From: Whitmania pigra
Lineage: Eukaryota; Annelida; Clitellata; Hirudinida; Haemopidae
Assembly (NCBI GenBank): GCA_021613335.1
Contig: JAJTWR010000365.1
Coordinates: forward strand, 2,681,501 to 2,745,500
Direction of reading: 5' to 3'
DNA: 64,000 nucleotides
Of the stretch, positions 20,237-38,129 are shown in pieces. Below the pieces are notes generated by a model that did no database searches, was not told where the DNA came from, and saw only the letters and a program-made list of their open reading frames with translations. The first letter of the stretch is position 1. Each line of letters opens with the position of its first letter. The position numbers were made by a program, and so were the translations under genes.

Positions 20237-20551
20237 ATCTGCCTAAGCAAGGAAGCTACTTTAGGAACTTACTCTTTATGATACCTACGAATCTAATTCT
20301 TTAGGGTCCATTTACGACCGTGGCTTCCAAATTGGATTTCATCAAAGACATAATATCGGAAGCTTAGTTCATTTTCGACATGGTAAAATGCAAGCATGTA
20401 AATACTAGCGCTCGAGGATTGGGATGTTTTGGTATTTATGCAGATCCATAAGTGAACATGTATATATAAAACAAATTTAAAATCTTAAAAACATTTTGAT
20501 GCACATTTATTTGATCAGTCTAAACTTCGTGATTATTGAGTAAAAGAACTC
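20237..20551 (-). repeat. Inverted partner of the dispersed repeat at 9520-9836
   Basis: Runs CTGCCTAAGCAAGGAAGCTA ... ATTTACGACCGTGGCTTCCA ... CAGATCCATAAGTGAACATG ... ATCAGTCTAAACTTCGTGAT, the reverse complement of 9520-9836. A shorter related piece (ACATTTTGATGCACATTTCA) follows at about 20679-20725. Confidence 0.9.
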
Positions 20552-20787
20552 GTACGGCAATTAAATACTGGAAGGACTTCCGCTTAAGACGTCTCGCTAT
20601 ATTTTAAGCACTTATGCTGTTCCACAAATTTATCAGCTAATAAGTTATACATATTTGGAAGGTAGATATCTTAACGAACATTTTGATGCACATTTCATAA
20701 GCCTTAAAGACATGGTTACTGAGTAAGAAGACTTTTGAACGAATTCCTCAAATTTCTAATAACCTTAAAAATTTGAAAATCTTCCGA

Positions 20788-21125
20788 CAATAATAATAAA
20801 TTAATAATAATAATAATTGATTTATAAAGCGCCATGTGCGTAGCGTCAGACAATTGATATATAAACATTTTTGAAAAGCATTTGAAACGTAGTTTCCAAA
20901 TATTATAATTTGAAATTTCTCATTAGAAATTAAATTTGAGTGTCTGCTAACTTCAGCTACGTTAAAGACTAGGTTTTTACCATTATATAGGTGTCTGCTG
21001 GCGTTATATCGCAGAAAACGGGTGCTTATTGCAGGGTGGGTTTCGATCACGACCATTTGCGACTGTTGCAATACTGGCGCATGTAGGAACGCAACCCATT
21101 CGACCAACCAGCAGGCAGTATAGAA
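20788..21125 (-). mobile_element. Probable tRNA-derived SINE with (ATT)n tail, minus strand
   Basis: Read on the minus strand it has GTTGGTCGAATGGGTTGCGTTC, then GTCGTGATCGAAACCCACCC, resembling an RNA polymerase III B box (GWTCRANNCC). A body follows, then the 3' end CTGACGCTACGCACATGGCG with an AT/ATT-rich tail at 20788-20820. The promoter-like half recurs at 26765-26890 (+), and the 3' half at 44998-45045 (+). Confidence 0.55.
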
Positions 21126-21703
21126 ATACAGAAAATATAATCTCATTGTGAAAAATCAATGGATGCAATAACTTAATTATCATTAAACACGATAACATCA
21201 GTTATCTACAAAAATAATAATGTATAATGACTGTTATTATTAGCCATTTTGTCCGTGACATTCATAAGAAACAAACGTCGGAGACAGGTGAGGTGTGCAC
21301 TCAATTGCACGTTTATTGATCACCTGTATTAGAAGCTACACACCTTTGGTGAATCAGTCACAGGTTAGCTGAAGTACTGCAGAGTGAATTTTGTACGTTG
21401 GAAGATATTATATCATCTGTTGCTGAGACGAATTAAACTGGGGATATTAAAAAGATTTTATAATGAAACTCTCCAAATATTAACAAACTGTCCAGCACGT
21501 TCATGGACACAGGAAATTGTGAGTTGTTTGAATTTTAAGCTGTTGTTATGGAGCAGAATAATTAGGACGATTTGTTTCAAAGCATATAAGTTCTAAATAG
21601 GGCAAGTAATATCTTTTATAATAAATTTATTTAAGTAATACTTATTATCCAAGTTTTTAAACCAAACCTGTGATCTGAAATGTTTCGTTTTTTGCATTTC
21701 AAG
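21126..21703. other. Non-coding stretch upstream of the Ser-rich exon
   Basis: Only short, compositionally poor frames. Upstream exons of the membrane-protein gene could hide here (for example near 21384-21596), but none can be supported. Confidence 0.3.
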
Positions 21704-26195
<4,492 letters not shown>

Positions 26196-26304
26196 CACGA
26201 TCCATCCGCAATACCGTCCAAGTATTCGCTTGTTCGCACGGATTCTTCCAGAGAGTAAAACAGGGCAGCAACTTCTAAATTTAAAGTTATTCCAATCGAG
26301 GAGA

Positions 26305-26324
26305 GTTTATTATTATTATTATTA

Positions 26325-26415
<91 letters not shown>

Positions 26416-26475
26416 TATTATTATTATTATATTATTATTATTATTATTTATTATTATTATTATTTTTATTTTTTT
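26305..26475. repeat. (ATT)n microsatellite, ~170 bp
   Basis: Near-pure ATT/TTA units about 110 bp after the stop of the membrane-protein ORF. It may be the tail of a SINE on the plus strand, as other ATT tracts here follow SINE ends. Confidence 0.9.
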
Positions 26476-26764
26476 AACGTATTATTATCAATGGACTTGA
26501 TATTATTAATAATCCAGATATGGTTTCATTCAGTATGACCTACTTAAATGTAATTATGACGTTGTATAACGCAATATTTTTGTATTCATTAAGACAACTA
26601 TTCTGACTGTAGCAAATCAAGATTTTGTATTGTTTCATTGACCTCTTTAATAAACGAATCTTTGTTTTAGTCAAAATATACCAAAATAAATCATTGAATG
26701 GCAATCAAACCGATTAAAATATTCCATCATCAAATATTCCAGTACATAATTCATGCAAACATCC

Positions 26765-26890
26765 GATAGGCGTGCAAGGTTATCCGGATGGGTTGCGTTC
26801 TTGCATGCAGAGATATTAACAAGTTGTTATTAGCAACAGTCGTAACGTGTCGTGTTCGAAACCCAGCCTGTACCTCCAAGTACTAAATAA
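26765..26890 (+). mobile_element. SINE 5' part with B-box-like motif
   Basis: GGATGGGTTGCGTTCTTGCA and GTGTCGTGTTCGAAACCCAG match the minus-strand element at 20788-21125. GTGTTCGAAACCC fits a polymerase III B box. The copy is short and the 3' tail is not recognisable. Confidence 0.5.
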
Positions 26891-28560
26891 ATGATGGATC
26901 GCTTTAAAAGTAGCTTGGAATTCCATCACGGATTAATAATATTCATTTGCAATCGGATCAATTGTTAACAGTTGCAAACTACTTTAAAATATATATGAAT
27001 TGACACAATACTTCAAACAGAAGTAATTTAAAATTTATGAAATTAAAAAAAAAACATAAAGTAGTTCTTGAAATTCGGGCAAAAAACAATTTATTTCATG
27101 AATTTCCAGTCATTTTCTGTTAACCTGCATAAAACTGTATTGAATTCATGTAACATTAATTTGTAATTTATAATGATGGTTATGATTACATTGCAAATAT
27201 AAGCGTTTTATGCACATGCCTATAATATTTTATGCTAAAATATTTAAAACTCAAATATATGTTGCAAGACCTACTCATGAAAAACACAACAATTGTTCAA
27301 AGAAAACAGCATCTGCAAAATTGTTGGCATCCTTAAATAAATAAATTCCTGGTTGAAAATGGCATCAGACGTAAATTCTTTTTCTAAGTTTCTCAGCCTA
27401 AATTTATTTTCATCCTAACAATAATTAAGAAAATTTTTAAAATTCGTTTCATTTCAAGACAATTCTAAAAATTTTTGTTGAAAAAAACTGAGACAAAAAG
27501 TCAGTATTGTTTCGCAAACTTTTTAAAATATCTTTTAAATTTGCACTGCTGATTGAAAAAAATGTTTTCTGAAACTCATAAATACTGAAAAAAAAATAAA
27601 AAATGCTCGTAAAAATTAAATCCCTAAAATTATTACCTTCGTTTCCGTTCTTAAATTTTGTTGTTGACCGTTGTCATGGTTACCCAGTTGTCGACTGTTG
27701 CCATGGTTTAAATAAACACTCCAAGAATTTATTTTAAATAAAATTAAATTCGAAGTTTCTGCCTTTCTGAGTCTTTAGTCACTTAAGATCAGTCAGGAGC
27801 ACCAGAGATGCTGACTGCGAAAGATTGGAGTGATGATGATGATGATGACGATGGCGATGACGATGATGATGATGACAAGAAATCTGATGTCAACGATTTG
27901 CCGATTTTAAAATATTAATTTTTTAATCCAACAATCATTTTGCATTTTTGAAAGTTTGAAAACATCTTGATTCTGCTTCATAATTATTCGTTGTATTTAA
28001 TGGTAAAATAAATAACAGTTGATTACATTTTGTTAAATATTTTAAATAAATGCTATGGAATATCGTAACATTTCTATGAAATCAGTAATGGAAGGTTTTG
28101 GAATTAATAAACTCCTTGCGACTTGAGAAATCGAAATAAATAATCCGCCCAATCATAATTAATTAAATAAATATCAAACCAAGACAAGAAATCTTTCATT
28201 TAATTAAACAATTCGATATAAAAATATGCTGTGATTGCCAAACATTGAAAATTTTTTTTTTTATGAGTTAATCCGCTTCTGTATCCTTTGAGTCTCAGCA
28301 ATACGAAGAGCTTAATTCGAGTGACAGGAAAATTCGAAATGAAAGCATATTTAAATAATGAAACTGAAAGCGTTTTTAAATAAATATCTTCACTAACAAA
28401 ATTAAATTTCTGAAAGAAATTCACATTTCTTCGTGGATTGATTACGAGTTAAAATAAGTTTCACCACTCTTTACTTCTTAACCATTTTATATTTAATTGC
28501 TAGTGTTAAATTGGTAATCATAATTATTAACATTTCTATGTTCGGTATTTTGACATCTAA
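26891..28560. other. Non-coding stretch with one short acidic ORF
   Basis: AT-rich, without recognised genes. At 27808-27918 a 36-codon ORF starts MLTAKDWS, continues as an Asp run encoded by GAT/GAC repeats and ends KKSDVNDLPILKY. It may be a terminal exon or a chance reading of a microsatellite. A small duplication (TTGTTGACCGTTGTCATGGT / GTCGACTGTTGCCATGGTTT) sits at 27658-27708. Confidence 0.4.
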
Positions 28561-28579
28561 ATATTTTTATGTAAACAGG

Positions 28580-28815
28580 ATTAGTTAAATATTATAAATT
28601 AGTTAAATATTATAAATTAGTTAAATATTATAAATTAGTTAAATATTATAAATTAGTTAAATATTATAAATTAGTTAAATATTATAAATTAGTTAAATAT
28701 TATAAATTAGTTAAATATTATAAATTAGTTAAATATTATAAATTAGTTAAATATTATAAATTAGTTAAATATTATAAATTAGTTAAATATTATAAATTAG
28801 ATAAATATTATAAAT
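28580..28815. repeat. 18-bp minisatellite, about 13 units
   Basis: The unit TTAGTTAAATATTATAAA is repeated almost perfectly. Such uniformity suggests recent expansion or homogenisation. Confidence 0.97.
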
Positions 28816-30011
28816 TATTTCTCAATCAAACTCAGACTTTCGCCATCTTTGGCATGTAATTCAGGTTCTGCAACAACACTTTAATCATCGTTGCTGAATT
28901 TACTATTAAATTATTATTAAAATATTATTTGACTACAAATACGAATAATCATTTTACTATTAATTACAAATACGAATAGTGTCTTTTATGTCATGGTATT
29001 TAAGTTGAATCACTATCCCTTTACAGTATTACATTATATTATTGCATTACATTATTACATCACATTATTACATTAAATTATTATATTACAGTATTACATC
29101 TTATTATTGCATTACAGTATTACATTATATTATTAATCATAAATTTCAATTGGCTTGAATTAGCGTTTAAATGCAAAGTTACTTTTAGCAGACAAAACCT
29201 ATGCAAATTTATAAATTAGTTTGCAGCACGTGTTGCAATCAAACTTAAAATTTAATTTCTCAATGACCAGTTGAAAGTTTATTTGAAAAATTAGGAACAC
29301 ATTGGATACAAAATAATTTTATTTTATTTAACAAAATAATGTTGCAAGGGATGGAAAATAATTTTATTTTGTTTTACAAAATAATTCATAAATCTCTTTC
29401 GAAATAGCATGTTCAAATATTAATAAATGCACTGGGATTTTAATTTAAGATTTAAAATTTAAAATGTTTATAAATAAAAATTCTTGACATTGAAAAATTA
29501 TTCGCAAATAAATAAATTATTAATTGAATACTGCAATGGTTATCTAGTGTTTTTGTTAAGGATATTTTTGTTACGTATTAACGATATCAGTTACAATGTC
29601 ATCGTGACATACAATAACAGTATTTTTAATTAAATATAATTCTATTATTATGAGTACTTATAAAACTATTGCCCAACTTCGTAGAATTATTTATTTATTT
29701 TGAAAAAATGTTTAAATGTGATTTCTTATAAATGTATCTAAAGGTAATGTAAATCAGGTAATGTTGAGTGAGACAGCGTTAATCCGAGATTTCTCATCAC
29801 CATCTCGTGAAATCTTCTGTAATCACTACCATCATCATCACCACCATCACCACCATCAACATCACCATTATCACCAACATTAAGGTCGTCGTCATCACTG
29901 GAATGTTTCAGTTCAAACGAAAGGTCAAACGATCATCACTGAGATTACAAGTTCAAATTACTAGTTGTCACTGGGATAAAGTATATAACGAACGTGTACA
30001 GTTCGTTGGAT
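28816..30011. other. 3' flank of the GPCR gene; no genes seen
   Basis: AT-rich with a degenerate ATTACATTATTGC repeat at about 29020-29135 and an ATC/ACC-rich stretch at 29815-29900. No supported coding sequence. Confidence 0.5.
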
Positions 30012-32718
30012 TCAGTTCGTTCTGCGCACGAATCTCATCCTCCAGTACTGCTCCCACTCGATCTCAGTGTTGATGCTCCTTCCTCTGAACTTCATGCACA
30101 GCAACTTTCTGCAGAGACACGAGCTCAGCAGGGTTCTGAAGTTCTTGCTGCAGAAGCAGTAAATGATGAAATTCGAAGCGGAATTGAACGTCACAAGAAC
30201 GTTGCTGAGCTGGGCAGCGATTCTTCTGCTCGTGATGAAGTTGAGGCTGCCCATGATCGGGTGTTCCTTGAATCTTGCCTCCAGACAGTACAGGATGTGA
30301 GCGGTCATGTTGACGACCAAGCAGACGATCGATATCATGACCACTATGGCTACGACGATGGTGATGTTACGCGTCGACTGGAAAGCAGATCTGTTGACGT
30401 GAGCGGGTGCTTTCGTGTTCACGGATATCCTGATGTCCCACTCGGTGCGACATTTCCTCAGGTACTTTGGGGGAGCAACTTGGGGAGTGTTTGGGGTGAG
30501 GTGGTTCTTGCGGAATGTATCGGATGCTCTCAGCAGGAGTATTACTTTCGTGTTAATACAGGTGAGTATGGCACCAGGTACGAGGTATTGGAAGCAGATG
30601 AACAGGAAGATCCTGTAGACCACCGTGTAAGTGTGGTCGTCAAAGAAGCTTGTGTTCTTGTATCCGTACCTACCGTCTTTCTCATTTCTGGGGTAAAAAA
30701 ATAAACATTTATTTATTTTAATTATGTTTAAATTAAAAACTTTAAGAATGGCTTCAATCACATCAGATCACATCAGTGGTGCTTTTTGATTATAAGAAAT
30801 ATTTTCATAATTCGAAAAATCTTTTATTCGGCTTTTCTCTGAATTAGCATTTCCATAAATTAAAAATTATATGGAAAATCATTCCATGAATAATTTCTGC
30901 TAAAAATAATAAGCTGAATTTCTCATACCGTGGATTATTGTCACGTGGTACAAAAGTAATATTAATAATTAAATAAAATAATGTTATTATGACAATGAAT
31001 TATTGAATACCTGCGATGCAATTATGATATATGATTGAGAGAATAAGTTGTTATGTGAGTTTTTCGAATGAAAATCAATTTGATATTTGCACTTAAAATG
31101 TTTAAATTTATTTCAACGAAAAATAAAATCTAGATAATGTCTTGTTCAATGATATTAATATAAATTTAAATAACATGTAATATTATATATAAATGTAATA
31201 TGTCATGTAATAAGTTAAGATTTAATAATATAATTTATATTCTAAAAATAATTTAAAATATCCGCGAGAATTAGAAGGCAGAGAAACGTGTGAGAAGTTG
31301 AATAGGAATACAGAATGTCTGCTTTCAAATATTTATATTTTAATTTTATTTTTTAATTCGCTTTTCAAGGAGTGAATCAAACACAGAACAAAAAAAACAG
31401 AAGCAGAAGTCACGCAATGAAATCCTCTTTTGTCGTCGAATTTTTCGAAAGTGCTTTCACTTTAAAGAACTTTTTTTTTGAACTTCAAATAAGTGTTTGT
31501 ACGCTTGTTTCACTTGAATGTCAATTTAAGCAAGTGCATTTAATTAAATGTAATTAATTACTAAAAGTCAGTAAAATACTTTTAAACTGTTTGTCTTAAC
31601 TACTTATCTACGGAGTTGTTTCTTTGAACGTGTTTTTTTTAAGAGCTGGATGTGCAAGCATACATTTGTAACGAGAATTCATTTGTAAATCTTTCAATTT
31701 ACAGATATGCGAGCTAAAATTTAAATTCATGATTATTATTGATTATAAATTTATATAATTTATTTATATTAATTTATTATTATAATTTTTATAAGTTTTT
31801 ATATTAATTATTACTGTTAATCCTTGATTAGTAATGATTATAAGTTTGGATAATTATTAATATTAATAACAGCAAATCACAGCTGTTACTATTACTACCT
31901 CTAACGATTTCCTAAAGATGATGAGACCTGCAAATCGATTAGCAAATATTTGGCAAGTTACATTCGTATTCATTCAAAAATATAAATTAGATGAAATAAT
32001 AAATGACATCAATAATAAAACATTACTTATTATTAAATATATTTAAATAACAATAATGAACAGTATTTAGTTATATTTAGTTATTGCCTATAAGATAAAT
32101 AAACCAAATAAAAAACGATTTAAAAAAAAATAATTTTAATTAAATTAACCGAATGTTACTCACTTGGTGTAGGACTCAAAAAACCTGGGCAGACAGAAGA
32201 CTGCAGAGAAGGAAACGACACCAACGAGGCAGAAGTAGGTCCTCCTGACTGAACTCAAAGCGTAAGCGTGGAGGGGTTTGCAGACTGCCAAGTACCTGTC
32301 CACGGTCAGAAGGACTAATAGCCAGGTGTTGATCATCCTCAGGATGTAAATGAGTGGGTGGATGACTGGGTAGGTGTAGGCATGCATCACGACGAAGTAA
32401 CCTGTAAAAGGATTATTGCTTAATCATCGATTATGAGATGATTCAAATGTCACGAAATAAAAATGGTTGGTGCCACGTTTCGGTTAAGCAATGAGTTGAA
32501 AGTAAAAATTAAATTCTTTAAATCACTTCCCCTTGCATTGACGGTGAAGATAATAAACAGAATTAAACCAACCATTTTAACTACAATTTCCTTAAAATTA
32601 ATGGCATTAAGCAATCCTTTACGTTGAACATGATGATGACGATGATGATGATGATGTTGATGACGATGATGACTACGGTGACGACGACGACGATGACGAC
32701 GACGACGACGACGACGAC

Positions 32719-32789
<71 letters not shown>

Positions 32790-35189
32790 CGGCGATGGCT
32801 TTGGCGATGACGATGTCAATGACGATGACCGTGATGACTATGATGTGACTACGTAGAGACTAGATGTGGCGATGATATATAAATAGAAACGATGAGAGGA
32901 TGTTGGATTGAAATTGAAAACCAAGTCATAAAAACATAAAGAAGAAATTTAAGGCGAGGGTGATAAAAGATACTTCCTGAGACATGAAAGTGCATATTTC
33001 ACCGTTGGGAAAATGAGAAATGGCTCGCTGACCTGAATGACCGCATAAAAGAGGTTGCAACTTGAAGAGGGTGTTTTCTAATTTTAGTAGAAATGCATAT
33101 TCCAAAAATAAAAAAAATTCCAAAGTAATTCTATTAAAAGAAAAAAATATTTTCGATCTAAATGAATTAAATTATGCTAGAACATATCTTATTCCAAACG
33201 GAAATTCATAAACTCCGAGAATTCTATGTTTTTAACAATTTGGAAACATTGGCAATGTTTGTTGGTGCCTCATCCGTGAAATATTTCAACCGTGAAATAT
33301 TGTGTCTGCGAAATATCTCTGAGCATGTCCGTGCATATTAAGGTCGACATAAGAAGATGATTAGGATAGACGTGTTAATTCCAGTACTGAGATTCCAATC
33401 AACTTCTGAGACTAAAATCTTGGTCCGTGTGGGAACATGCTTCAGGCTTACAAATGGTGCAGAAACAAATGTTACCCAATTACATTCTACACCTGGTCAA
33501 AATAGTTGTTTTTTTTTTAGTGAAGAGTCTTAATTAAGTATGTGTTAAGAGTTTAAACAAAACTTCAGAAAATTTGAAAAATATTCGGTTATAATATGTG
33601 AAAATATATCTATTCCATATTGAAAGTCGTTTTACGTCCAGCATTTGTAACACTTTAACGGTTTAAATGCTGAGACATTGATGAGCATTACTCGTTTCCA
33701 ACATGTTTATCCACTTCTGCCAAAGCAAAATTTGTATTTGCAACAAAGTGAAAAACGCCGCGGTTTTTAACCTTTTCTTATTTAAATTTAAAATCGGAAA
33801 TCTCGTTGTTTTGAAACGTTGTTTTGTTTCTCGCAAATTTTTAATTTAAATTTTACATTTTCACGTAAATACATATTTTGGGATCACTGAATGTTTATTA
33901 TCTAACATACATGCTAATCAATTTACTTATGTCTATATGAGTTCTCAAGATTATTAAAGAAACTATTACTTCTTTACTAAACATTTAACTGATAATAGTC
34001 ATTAATTAATTAAATATTTATTACTTAACAACAATAATAGCATCCTTAAAAATAATAATACCTTAATTCATAATAAAAATATTTTACATGCAAATGTTCG
34101 TTACGTGACACTAACAGGTCCTAGCTTAGACGAAATGAAGGCTTCACATTTTATAGTTCCATTGATGACTCGAAAATTGGCAATTTTAATTCAAAATCAT
34201 TTCAAACAACAGCCTCCTTATTGAGGCGAATTTCCTTTCCTAAAAAGCATTCACACATTCGTTGTATCTTTAAACGTCTGTAAACATCTTTACATGGCTG
34301 TAAACGTCTTTGCAAAATAAAAAACGCTCCTTAATGGAATAAAATAAAATTATTTTTTTGATATTTTAGATCTTGTGATCCAAAAAAGTTTCTAAAACAT
34401 GATTTGTGTGTTAAAACTTTATTAGATATGTTTAATCATAATTTTGTAATAATTGGTTGGCAATGATTTATGACTGTAAAACATGAAAATCAAACTATAA
34501 TTGTGATAATATGAAAATGTAACTGATATATGTATAATATATTCTGATAACACTCCAGAAAATGGGTAGGAATTTTTATTTGAAATCTGAAACTTTTTCT
34601 TCAAGCAAACAGTCACAGGACAATTTCCGTTCATCTTAATAATAAGGACACTCCTTCATTTCCTATGAACTACTCTCGCGTCCTTTGTATTTTGAAATAT
34701 GTTCTTCTTTGACAAATTGCAACATCAATCAAAATGACAGACAACGTGATGAGACTTTAATCTCGCTAATTTCACCCGGACGTGCTAGAGACTCCACAAT
34801 TTATCCTAATTTCGACAGAAAAATTCTAAACCAAGAAATTATTAACTGGTGTTAGGAGACCCACCTTTCGTGAAGATGTACCTCAGAGACCTCAAGTGCA
34901 GATTGAAGAGCAGAACCAAAGTATCGACAACTGACAACATCCGCAACAGGATGAGGATGATTTGGAGTTTCTTTTTGCTGTAGAGGGATAAGATGTATAG
35001 GGAGAGAAGGTTGCCCACTACCCCAAGGATGGACAGAGGCAGGGAGACACAAACCTCACAAATGAACCTCAGAATTGAGACGAGGGGTTCTGCATTATAG
35101 ACGTCTGAAGTCTGGTTGGACGCAATGAAATCACCTTTCGTAGTGAACGGTATGCGATTGTTCGATGACATTCTCAGTTCAAATGGCAT
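30012..35189 (-). CDS. Class A GPCR, FMRFamide-receptor-like (412 aa, three exons)
   Basis: Exons 34865-35189, 32164-32401 and 30012-30687 join in phase (1239 bp with stop). The start is the first ATG after an in-frame stop. Residues 1-48 are extracellular with an NQT glycosylation site (Asn25). TM1 holds GVVGN (about 56-60), TM2 SVVDTLVLL (Asp89). TM3 ends DRYLAVC at 143-149, followed by KPLHA. TM5 is YRIFLFICFQYLVPGAIL. TM6 lacks the usual CWxP (ISIVCLVVNMTAHIL). TM7 is SNVLVTFNSASNFIIYCFCS, very close to the NSxxNFIIY end of FMRFamide/myosuppressin-type receptors. The tail is short with CLCRKLLCMK, possible palmitoylation. By family it would be a neuronal or muscle neuropeptide receptor; the ligand is inferred, not known. 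No cysteine is seen just before TM3 or in the second extracellular loop. Confidence 0.85.
32631..32860. repeat. (GAT)n/(GAC)n microsatellite in the first GPCR intron
   Basis: About 90 bp of pure GAT flanked by GAC/GATGAC mixtures. Read in frame it gives Met/Thr runs, which are artefacts. Confidence 0.95.
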
Positions 35190-38129
35190 CTTCTTCACAT
35201 TTCCACGATGTCTCTGGAGTTCATTCTTTCACAGGAGTCAAAGTAATTCCAACAGTGTTGAATGTGTTGGAAGTATGGAACCTATTAATTTTTAATTATT
35301 AACGAAATATTTATTAATATTCTGTATTATTTAAGTTTGAACAATTAACAATGTACAATATTCAATAATATTGTGTAATTTTAAAAAAATATTTCTATCC
35401 AAAATGATTTTTAATATGTGACCATGCTATTCAGTTGTGCTTCGTTGGTCACAAGACATTTAATTGCTTCACAAGGTTAATTGCATGGTTAGATCATCAA
35501 TTTCGAGAAACATTTTTACTCGAACTAATGTTCGTATTTTGAATAATAATAATAATTTTTTTTAGAGAGATTTGTTAAACAAAAAAAATTATTAAAAATA
35601 ATAATAATAACAATAATAGTATATATAATAGTTATAGGTTTATTTGTATAGCATCCCTGGAAAGCCTTACGGCATTGCATACTGGACTGCGACCAATACA
35701 CGTAATGACTGCTGCACAAACGACGAAAAACATCGCCAATAGGGCCGGTTTTGAGCCTTCATATCGAGATATCGATTGAAATGAAAAAGGCATTAATTGG
35801 TCTTTCGCATATTTTTAATTCAAAATGGCATTACAGAGTCAGAAGGGTTTAGCTTCATTTCATTTGGATACATTTTGATTAAACGATTTCAGAACAAAAA
35901 ATCCGAGCCAACTTAGATGCAACTAGGAATATAATTAATATAATAACACTGAATATGAAATTCTCTAACAAATCGAAAATTCAAAACCCCTCGACACTAC
36001 GAGCAAGAATTTGCATTCGATTGTTGTTGCGAATTCAACTTTTTTCTAATAAGATCTCGTTTAATATATTTAATTTAAAACATTTGTTATGTTTAAAAAG
36101 ATTTTTACGGCGCTCACTTTTCAGATGTTCACATCGATCTACAACTTCTGCTTGTTTCGGAGGGAATAAATGAACAAATTCATTAATTGATGGATGAGAT
36201 TGATGTGAGAGATGAGTATTTGCATTTTAAACAATTTATGTTGCAATTATGTTTTGTTTTTCATGATTGCTGGAGTACGTGTCCAGGAATTGAGAAACAT
36301 GAAATATGTTTGTTTTAATTTTATTTATTGAATTTAATAACTAATGAATTTATTATTTATTAAATTTATACTTTATTGGACTTATTATTTTATAATTCCA
36401 TGCTTACAAATTGAAATAAATCACTTTGTGAATGAGATTTAAATCCCATTCCTTGATCACTTCAATGCATGCAAAGTGCTTCTGAAGTTTAAGAAACGTA
36501 ACAGCATTAAGTCAGGAAATCTCAAGAAATTAAGGTCAATCGATAAAAATGTTAATCTTATTTTTAGAAAAAATTTCGTCTAAAAAAATTTAGATGGAAT
36601 AATTGGTTTCATTGCATTCTACAGAAGTTAAACTTTTTTTTAGTAAAAAGATTCACAAGGCACTTTTGTATGCTCAGCATTTTTAAATTGTTTTGGCGCC
36701 TCAACAAATGCCATTCCAGCCTCATCGCGAGCACCATCGAAGCTAAAATGCTGATAAGAAACGATTCGACAACAAATGCGTTGCTCCTGTTTTCAGGTCA
36801 AAGGTATCAAATTTACTGAAAATAAAGTTGTAAAATGTTGGGGAAATATAAAAAAAAAGTGAAATTTTGGAGTCAAGAATGTGGTTTGCACACTTGTCAA
36901 TAGTCCTGATTAAACATCTTCCTCCACGGATGTTTATCTCTTCACTTTGTTGGTTCAACGTCCTTTTATGATGGTGAAGATGCTGCTGCTGATGATGATG
37001 ATGACGGCGATGATGATGATGATGATAATGTTAATGAGATAGTAAGCATAAGATGGTAGGCTGCTTATAATTTGATAACGATTGCATGTTGTCTCCTTTG
37101 AAGCGTCCAATCAATGGTTCCTTCAGCCTCGACCTCATCTGCGAGGAAATTTTCTTTAAGAAATTTTTTTGCTTCCCGCATGAGGAGACAACGACGTGTT
37201 TGCTCAGAAAACAATTCCTCTGCGTCCATCCAGTGGAAAATTCATCATCAACTAATGAAGGAGTTGTTACCAGCACTTATTAACTGAATAGTCATATATA
37301 TTCTATATAAAATACTACTCAAAGGCGAATATTACACAATAGTTGTAATATAAAAATAAGTGACTAATTATTACAACAGTAACATAAAAACAGGTGATTA
37401 CAGATAATTAATAAATATAAGACGAATGAGGTGAATGAAACTAGCAATTTAATCTCGAGACCAGCGACAGATAATCAAGGACGGCGTCAGGAATCCAAAG
37501 TTTTCGTTTCTTTGTTTCAGGAACATTTTTTCCCGTGGATTTTTAATTTAATTCCGCTGCTTGTCAACAGTCATTATGCGCTTCATTTGGAGACACCATG
37601 GTTTGATGTCCCGAAAAAAAAAGGCTTTGATGGGCAAATTACTTCATCATGCTAAATTAGCTTTAAATAAAAATTTGTACTCGAAAACGAATAATATAAA
37701 AATAAACTAATAATGTGCTAAAACAAATTTACAAATTCTTACTTTAAACAAAATCTTTTTAGAGTTGGAGGACATTAATTTAACTTGTTAAATTGAACTT
37801 TTAATTTATTTTTAACAATTTAAATTAAATTATTGGACAGGTGCTTAAGTCGTGAGTTCATGTGAATGTAAGCAAGTTAAAATGCTGCTAATTTAAAATA
37901 GTTAAACTTTGAAATAAATATAAATAGGTCGATCCACCATCGTTTCAACCTGTCGATAATAAATTGAAAGAAATAAAGACAATAATAATAATATTATTAT
38001 TATTACCATTAGCATATATACATAATTATAGTCTCTTTTATATTAATAAATAATAATAATAATACTTATAATATTATATATAATATAATAATAATAATAG
38101 TTATTATTAATAATAATAGTTAATTATTA
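35190..38129. other. Non-coding stretch 5' of the GPCR gene
   Basis: AT-rich. A TTTATTTGTATAGCATCCCT segment next to an AT-trinucleotide run at about 35580-35665 resembles the 3' end of a reversed SINE. (GAT)n occurs at 36990-37028. No gene is supported, and no distinct promoter element of the GPCR was recognised. Confidence 0.4.

Noticed and set aside
26858..26890. tRNA gene
   Set aside because: Only a B-box-like GTTCGAAACCC is present; no cloverleaf arms could be built, and the sequence recurs as a SINE.
29994..30704. 236-aa plus-strand frame
   Set aside because: Antisense shadow of GPCR exon 3, which has clear transmembrane motifs and matching splice phases.
32624..32848. Poly-Met/Thr frame
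   Set aside because: Reading of the GAT/GAC microsatellite in a GPCR intron on the opposite strand.
37031..37283. Overlapping frames on both strands
   Set aside because: No recognisable motif and no supporting splice or promoter context.
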